The notes under the pieces were generated by a model, which was given only the letters and a program-made list of their open reading frames with translations, searched no databases and was not told the DNA's origin. From positions 1-8,505 of the forward strand of contig CAZMYT010000015.1 of the NCBI GenBank assembly GCA_964570565.1: 8,505 nt of DNA, written 5' to 3'. The translations under genes were made by a program, and so were the position numbers. Origin of the DNA: W0P28-013 sp964570565. Its GTDB lineage: Bacteria; Bacteroidota; Bacteroidia; Bacteroidales; Paludibacteraceae. This document shows positions 4,973-8,505 of this stretch, one piece after another (position 1 is the stretch's first letter; every line of letters begins with the position of its first letter).

Positions 4973-5444
4973 GGACTTGGGCTGGGATGAAGTTGACCGC
5001 ATGGGTTTGAGCCCAGGGCAGCCGCCTTACGCCGAGTGCGAGGCTGAGGCTCAGCCTGATCAGGAAGCCGAAGCAGTAGAAGCCGGCAATGCCATGCCAA
5101 AGGATGGGAAGAGCTCCAAAGTGCCCAAGAAGTACAGCCAGCTTGTCCCGTTTGTGCCAGGGGATCCACGCATTAACCGCAAAGGGCGCCCGAAGACGAT
5201 TGACTCGGTCCGCAAGTTGGCTCAGCAGATTGCCAATGAGGAAGCGGTTGAGAAGGGCAGCGGGATGAGCCAGATTGAACTGATCCTGCGGGACTGGGCG
5301 AATTCGAAATCCTTCGAAAAGCAGTTGGCGTTTGTGCAGTATGCTTACGGCAAGGTGCCGGAGCAGGTGCTGACGGATGCGCGCGACCTGGCGATTGTGG
5401 TCAACTGGGATAAGGTGATCTCCAGCTCGGAAAAGGCGGAATGA
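4965..5444 (+). CDS. small terminase subunit-like protein (DUF5681 type)
   Basis: This 159-residue protein has an acidic, Ala/Glu-rich N-terminal 50 residues of low complexity. Then comes a FVPGDPRINRKGRPK stretch resembling the GNPxGRPKG motif of DUF5681-type proteins found beside TerL genes. The C-terminal half is helical, with FEKQLAFVQYAYGKVPEQV, also typical of these proteins. Small terminases recognise the packaging site on phage DNA and regulate the TerL motor. The gene overlaps the upstream stop by 8 bases and ends 40 bases before TerL. The family assignment rests on the short motif and the location. The acidic N-terminus could belong to a later start such as Met45 (PKDGKSS...), but coupling favours 4965. 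Confidence 0.6.
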   Translation: MSEDLGWDEVDRMGLSPGQPPYAECEAEAQPDQEAEAVEAGNAMPKDGKSSKVPKKYSQLVPFVPGDPRINRKGRPKTIDSVRKLAQQIANEEAVEKGSGMSQIELILRDWANSKSFEKQLAFVQYAYGKVPEQVLTDARDLAIVVNWDKVISSSEKAE

Positions 5445-5484
5445 TCCGTTGGATGGTGCTTAGGGGAGGGAGGAAAAGGCAGCC

Positions 5485-6756
5485 ATGGCAGTGTTGATTA
5501 ATGTTTCTCCGCACCCTGGGCAGAGCGAGGTGCATAATGACCCGCACCGCTTCAAGGTGCTGGCGGCTGGCAGGCGCTGGGGCAAGACGCGCCTTGGGGT
5601 GCTGGAGTGCATCGATAAGGCTTCGGCTGGCGGGATTGCCTGGTGGGTGGCGCCTTCGTATAAGACTTCAGAGGCTGGCTGGCGCCCGCTCACGCAGATT
5701 TGCTCTCATCTTCCCACGGCAAAAACCTTAAGAGCTGAAAAAACTATCACCTTCCCTAATGGTGGTTTAGTTGCCGTTCGTTCCAGTGAGGTTTTTGATA
5801 ATCTCCGTGGAGAAGGCTTGGATCTTGTTGTCGTAGATGAGTGCGCCTATCAGCGCCCTGAAGTTTGGTCTGAAGTCCTTCGCCCTGCCCTTGCCGATAA
5901 AATTGGCTCAGCTCTCTTCATATCTACGCCCAATCGCTGTAATTGGTTTTACGATCTCTTCAATAATGCCTTGCTATATCCTGAAACTTGGTGTTCATGG
6001 CAGTTTCCGACTTCTTCTAACCCCTTCATAGCTCCTGCCGAAATCGAGCTTGCCAGATCCAGTACCACTGACGAAATTTTCCGACAAGAATATTTAGCCG
6101 AGTTCATTCAGGAGTATGGTAGCGTATTTAGGAATATTGAAGCCATCTCAATTCTACAGCCCGCTTCTCCTCAGCCAAGCCACAATTATGTTGCTGCAGT
6201 GGATGTAGCCACAGCCTCCGATTTTACCGTTATTTCAGTCTTTGACCTTGAAAGTCATGAGCAGGTTTGTCTTACCCGTTTTAATCGCGTGGATTACCCT
6301 GAATTGGAAGCACGCATTGCTCGCGTTTATCAAGATTGGCATCTCAACCAAATGGTTGTCGAAGTCAATGGAATTGGCAAGCCTGTTATAGATCACCTCC
6401 GCGAACAAGGACTAAATATACATCCTTTCCTCACCACGCAGGCCGCCAAATCGCATATAATTCTCAACCTCAAATCTGCATTTGAACACTCCCGCCTTCT
6501 TCTGCTCGACCATGAAATTCAGAAGAAAGAATTACTTTCCTTTGAAGAGAAAGTTTCTCCGAATGGGGCTTTTTCTTATTCTGCTCCGGCAGGTCAACAT
6601 GATGACTGCGTGATGGCTCTGGCCATGGCGTGGGAGGCTTGTTCTCGTCAGAGTGGAGTTCCTACGCTCATTATTTCAGCACCCGACCCCATTAAGTCCA
6701 TTGAATCCACCTCGCTCCAAGCTCAATCCTGGGTTGAAGCACACCAAATTACCTAA
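5485..6756 (+). CDS. terminase large subunit (TerL)
   Basis: This 423-residue packaging motor has both expected domains. The N-terminal ATPase shows Walker A GRRWGKT (residues 29-35), Walker B LVVVDE (114-119) and coupling motif STPN (147-150). The C-terminal RNase H-like nuclease shows acidic metal ligands Asp240 (VAAVDVA), Glu293 (VVEVNGIG) and the pair Asp373-Asp374 (GQHDDCVMALA). It translocates DNA into the prohead through the portal and cuts concatemers. Length is normal and all key residues are present. A purine-rich stretch at 5463-5479 ending in AAAGG supplies the ribosome binding site. Codon usage breaks sharply near 5700 (residue 72), after Walker A, while the frame stays open: about 35 of 72 codons end in G before the break and 6 of 72 after it. 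Confidence 0.92.
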   Translation: MAVLINVSPHPGQSEVHNDPHRFKVLAAGRRWGKTRLGVLECIDKASAGGIAWWVAPSYKTSEAGWRPLTQICSHLPTAKTLRAEKTITFPNGGLVAVRSSEVFDNLRGEGLDLVVVDECAYQRPEVWSEVLRPALADKIGSALFISTPNRCNWFYDLFNNALLYPETWCSWQFPTSSNPFIAPAEIELARSSTTDEIFRQEYLAEFIQEYGSVFRNIEAISILQPASPQPSHNYVAAVDVATASDFTVISVFDLESHEQVCLTRFNRVDYPELEARIARVYQDWHLNQMVVEVNGIGKPVIDHLREQGLNIHPFLTTQAAKSHIILNLKSAFEHSRLLLLDHEIQKKELLSFEEKVSPNGAFSYSAPAGQHDDCVMALAMAWEACSRQSGVPTLIISAPDPIKSIESTSLQAQSWVEAHQIT

Positions 6757-6785
6757 TTCAAGCCTTTTCCTATCACTTTGGAGCA

Positions 6786-6820
6786 ATGTTTGTGCTAACA
6801 TAGAATATATGTTCTATAAT
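6786..6820 (+). promoter_or_regulatory. second operator-promoter, upstream of the portal gene
   Basis: TATAAT at 6815-6820 is preceded by the dyad ATAGAAT-ATAT-GTTCTAT (6800-6817, one mismatch in the arms). The 14 bases TATGTTCTATAATA (6808-6821) are identical to 151-164 in the early control region. A smaller dyad ATGTT/AACAT (6786-6790, 6797-6801) lies beside it. The -35 is weak (TTTGTG or TTGTGC near 6789-6795). The identical placement of dyad and -10 box at both sites indicates one regulator for both. This lies in the only long gap (93 bp) between TerL and portal genes. Confidence 0.6.
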
Positions 6821-6849
6821 ATCCACTTCATCATAGAAAGGTTTTCGCT

Positions 6850-8247
6850 TTGAATCTACTTCATTCTATTTCTCAATATTTCCATGCTCCACCACATCCT
6901 TCGCAGCGTCAGCTTTTTTCAGAAACTGAAAATGAATTCTTAGTCGGTGCTGTTTCATTATCACCTTCCGAGTTCGATCGTGACCGCTATTCTCGTGAAG
7001 ATATCTTGCAACAGTGTTTGGACGCTTGGCGCTATAACCCGCTTGCCCGCCGCATCGTAGAGATTATTAGTCAGTACGTGGTGGGTGCAGGGTTCAAAGT
7101 TTCCAGTTCCGATCCAGGTACTTCTGAATTTCTTGAGAATTTTTGGAACCATCGTTTTAATCACATGCCCACCCGCCTCATTGAAATGTGTGATGAGCTT
7201 ACACGTTCGGGAAATCTTTTCATCCTTATCAGTACGGATGCTGGCGGTATGAGCTATATCCGCCTAATCCCTTCCACTCTGATAGATGAAATCGTTACCA
7301 AGGATAACGATTTGGAACAGGAGATTTCTTTTACACTCAAGAGTTTTAATGGTCAAGAGCCTATAACGTATAAAGCCTTCAACCAGCAGCAGATAGATGT
7401 TGACTACCCCCAGGCTTGTGTTGTGCACTATGCTATCAATAAGCCTGCTGGTGCCGTTTGGGGCGAGAGTGACCTTTCTCCCATCCTCAAATGGCTCAGT
7501 CGTTATACCGCTTTTCTTGATGATCGTGTTCGCCTCAACCGCTATCGGAACGCCTTTCTTTATGTCGTCAAAAGTTCCTTTACAAGTGAATCCACCCGCG
7601 GTGCCCGTCAGTTGCAACTTGCTTCCACGCCACCAACTCCTGGCTCCATCTTAGTCACAGATGAAAGCGAAACCTGGGAAGTCCTCTCTCCAAAGCTTGA
7701 AAGCGATGATGCCGAAAAAGACGGCCTGGCTCTCAAAAAGATGATTGCCTCTGGCGCAGGCATTCCCCTCCATTTTCTTGCCGAGCCTGAAGGCTCAACC
7801 CGAACCACCGCTGAAGCCTCTGGTGACCCTACCTACCGCAAATTCCAGCAGCGCCAGACCTTCTTCCAATATCTTCTCAAGGACTTGCTTGCCATCACTA
7901 TCCAGCGCTTTAATCACATTACCAACCGCAACCTCACTGGTCAATTCGAGGTCTATCCTGGGGACCTTTCCAGTAGGGATAATGTGGCGTTAGCGATGGC
8001 AGGCACGAATATCATGAGTGCGTTTGAGACGCTGCGTGAAGCTGGCGCGGTCTCTAAGGAAGAGATGGTGCGGGTGCTATATCGCTTTATTGGCGAGGAA
8101 GGTGACCCTGCGGAGATTGTGAGGGAGGGTCAAGCGGAGGCTGAGAGCGCCGGCAGCGAAGCAAGTGTGAGTAAGCAGAAGCGGAAGCCCAAAGGGGCGA
8201 AGATCGACCATGAAACAGGGGATATCCGCACGCCAGGGCTGGAATAG
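6850..8247 (+). CDS. phage portal protein
   Basis: This 465-residue protein forms the dodecameric ring at one head vertex through which TerL pumps DNA. Recognised portal features are the N-terminal YNPLARRIVEIISQYVVGAGF stretch (about residues 61-82) and ELTRSGNLFILIS (117-129). The middle has WGESDLSPILKWLSRY, and later GAGIPLHFLAEPEGSTRTTA precedes the long clip/crown helices (KFQQRQTFFQYLLKDLL). The last 50 residues are polar and Lys/Glu-rich. The start is TTG at 6850, chosen because AGAAAGG (6835-6841) lies 8 bases upstream and it falls in a promoter-to-gene layout; TTG starts can lower expression. Codon usage changes near 7975 (residue 376): codons ending in G rise from 12 of 90 to 40 of 90, with no frame break. 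Confidence 0.88.
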   Translation: MNLLHSISQYFHAPPHPSQRQLFSETENEFLVGAVSLSPSEFDRDRYSREDILQQCLDAWRYNPLARRIVEIISQYVVGAGFKVSSSDPGTSEFLENFWNHRFNHMPTRLIEMCDELTRSGNLFILISTDAGGMSYIRLIPSTLIDEIVTKDNDLEQEISFTLKSFNGQEPITYKAFNQQQIDVDYPQACVVHYAINKPAGAVWGESDLSPILKWLSRYTAFLDDRVRLNRYRNAFLYVVKSSFTSESTRGARQLQLASTPPTPGSILVTDESETWEVLSPKLESDDAEKDGLALKKMIASGAGIPLHFLAEPEGSTRTTAEASGDPTYRKFQQRQTFFQYLLKDLLAITIQRFNHITNRNLTGQFEVYPGDLSSRDNVALAMAGTNIMSAFETLREAGAVSKEEMVRVLYRFIGEEGDPAEIVREGQAEAESAGSEASVSKQKRKPKGAKIDHETGDIRTPGLE

Positions 8248-8306
8248 TGGAAGTGGACGCTTGAGGCAATGAAATCCTACAAGATGGAGAGAAAACTAAG
8301 GAATAT

Positions 8307-8505
8307 ATGAACAAAACTTTACAACTTCACCGAGGGACATTTTCAATTGAGGTGACGGCGCCAGCAGGAGCAGGTGAATATGAAATTGTGGCGATCACGG
8401 CAGGGACTGGTAATGGCTGGAAGTTTACGCCGGCGGTGCTGCAAAGCTCGGCGCCGCTTTGGGAAGGGGTCTTTTGCTTTGTGGATCACGCTTTAGGTTC
8501 GCGCT
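8307..8505 (+). CDS. head maturation (prohead) protease, 5' part only
   Basis: The first 66 residues are present; the window ends inside the gene. They begin MNKTLQLHRG, and the segment NGWKFTPAVLQSSAPLWEG followed by FCFVDH is characteristic of phage prohead/scaffold serine proteases encoded next to portal genes, which cleave scaffold and capsid proteins during head assembly. In the known proteins the His of the catalytic set lies in such a D-H segment, here near residue 61, but the Ser is outside the window. AAGGA at 8298-8302 lies four bases before ATG. Codons are G-rich like those of the 3' end of the portal gene. Confidence 0.7.
   Translation, partial: MNKTLQLHRGTFSIEVTAPAGAGEYEIVAITAGTGNGWKFTPAVLQSSAPLWEGVFCFVDHALGSR

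Noticed and set aside
1..8505. CRISPR array, insertion sequence or rRNA
   Set aside because: No regularly spaced direct repeats of suitable length, no transposase frame or terminal repeats, and no rRNA-like sequence were seen.

Overview
The window looks like part of a tailed double-stranded DNA phage or prophage (Caudoviricetes type). Every convincing gene is on the + strand, in a typical order: regulator, recombination and replication genes, then holin, terminase, portal and head protease. A tRNA-Lys(UUU) tail at the left edge is either a phage-borne tRNA or a chromosomal tRNA next to a prophage. The host cannot be named from this sequence. Canonical Shine-Dalgarno sites, sigma70-type promoter boxes and a Gram-positive-type GAAC-N4-GTTC operator fit a Gram-positive or Chloroflexota-like host, but that is only an impression.

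Layout. 1-61 is the tRNA tail. 62-380 is a control region with a TGTCCG palindrome and a promoter whose core carries a GAAC-N4-GTTC dyad. 381-749 encodes a small Xre-like HTH protein. 834-4031 is a tightly overlapping early operon: a Sak4/RecA-like recombinase ATPase, a PD-(D/E)xK-like nuclease, a DnaD-family replisome organiser, a G39P-like helicase loader and a 65-residue protein with an H-x3-C-x2-C motif. 4032-4349 is non-coding and has a strong hairpin. 4350-6756 encodes a holin, a membrane-anchored coiled-coil protein, a small-terminase-like protein and TerL. 6757-6849 holds a second copy of the operator-promoter. 6850-8247 is the portal gene, and 8307 to the edge is the start of a head-maturation protease.

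The most interesting observation is inside the dnaD-like gene. Four TCCGCC repeats sit exactly 11 bp apart (2822-2865, perhaps a fifth degenerate unit at 2811-2821) and are followed at once by an AT-rich, purine-rich tract (2862-2925, about 70% AT). Because 11 is not a multiple of 3, each copy is read in a changing frame and encodes different residues, so protein repetition does not explain it. The arrangement resembles the lambda origin inside gene O, so I propose an iteron-type replication origin bound by the protein it lies within.

Second, 14 identical bases covering half of a GAAC-N4-GTTC dyad plus a TATAAT box occur at two distant promoters, one before the early genes and one directly before the portal gene. 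This suggests shared control by LexA or by a phage repressor. Third, codon usage changes sharply inside two intact genes, TerL near 5700 and portal near 7975, which points to recombination between two parental phage types or to an assembly chimera.

The early genes would work together as follows: the DnaD-like protein opens the origin, the loader brings in a helicase (none is encoded here, so probably the host's), and the ATPase and nuclease handle recombination. The later genes package DNA and build the head.
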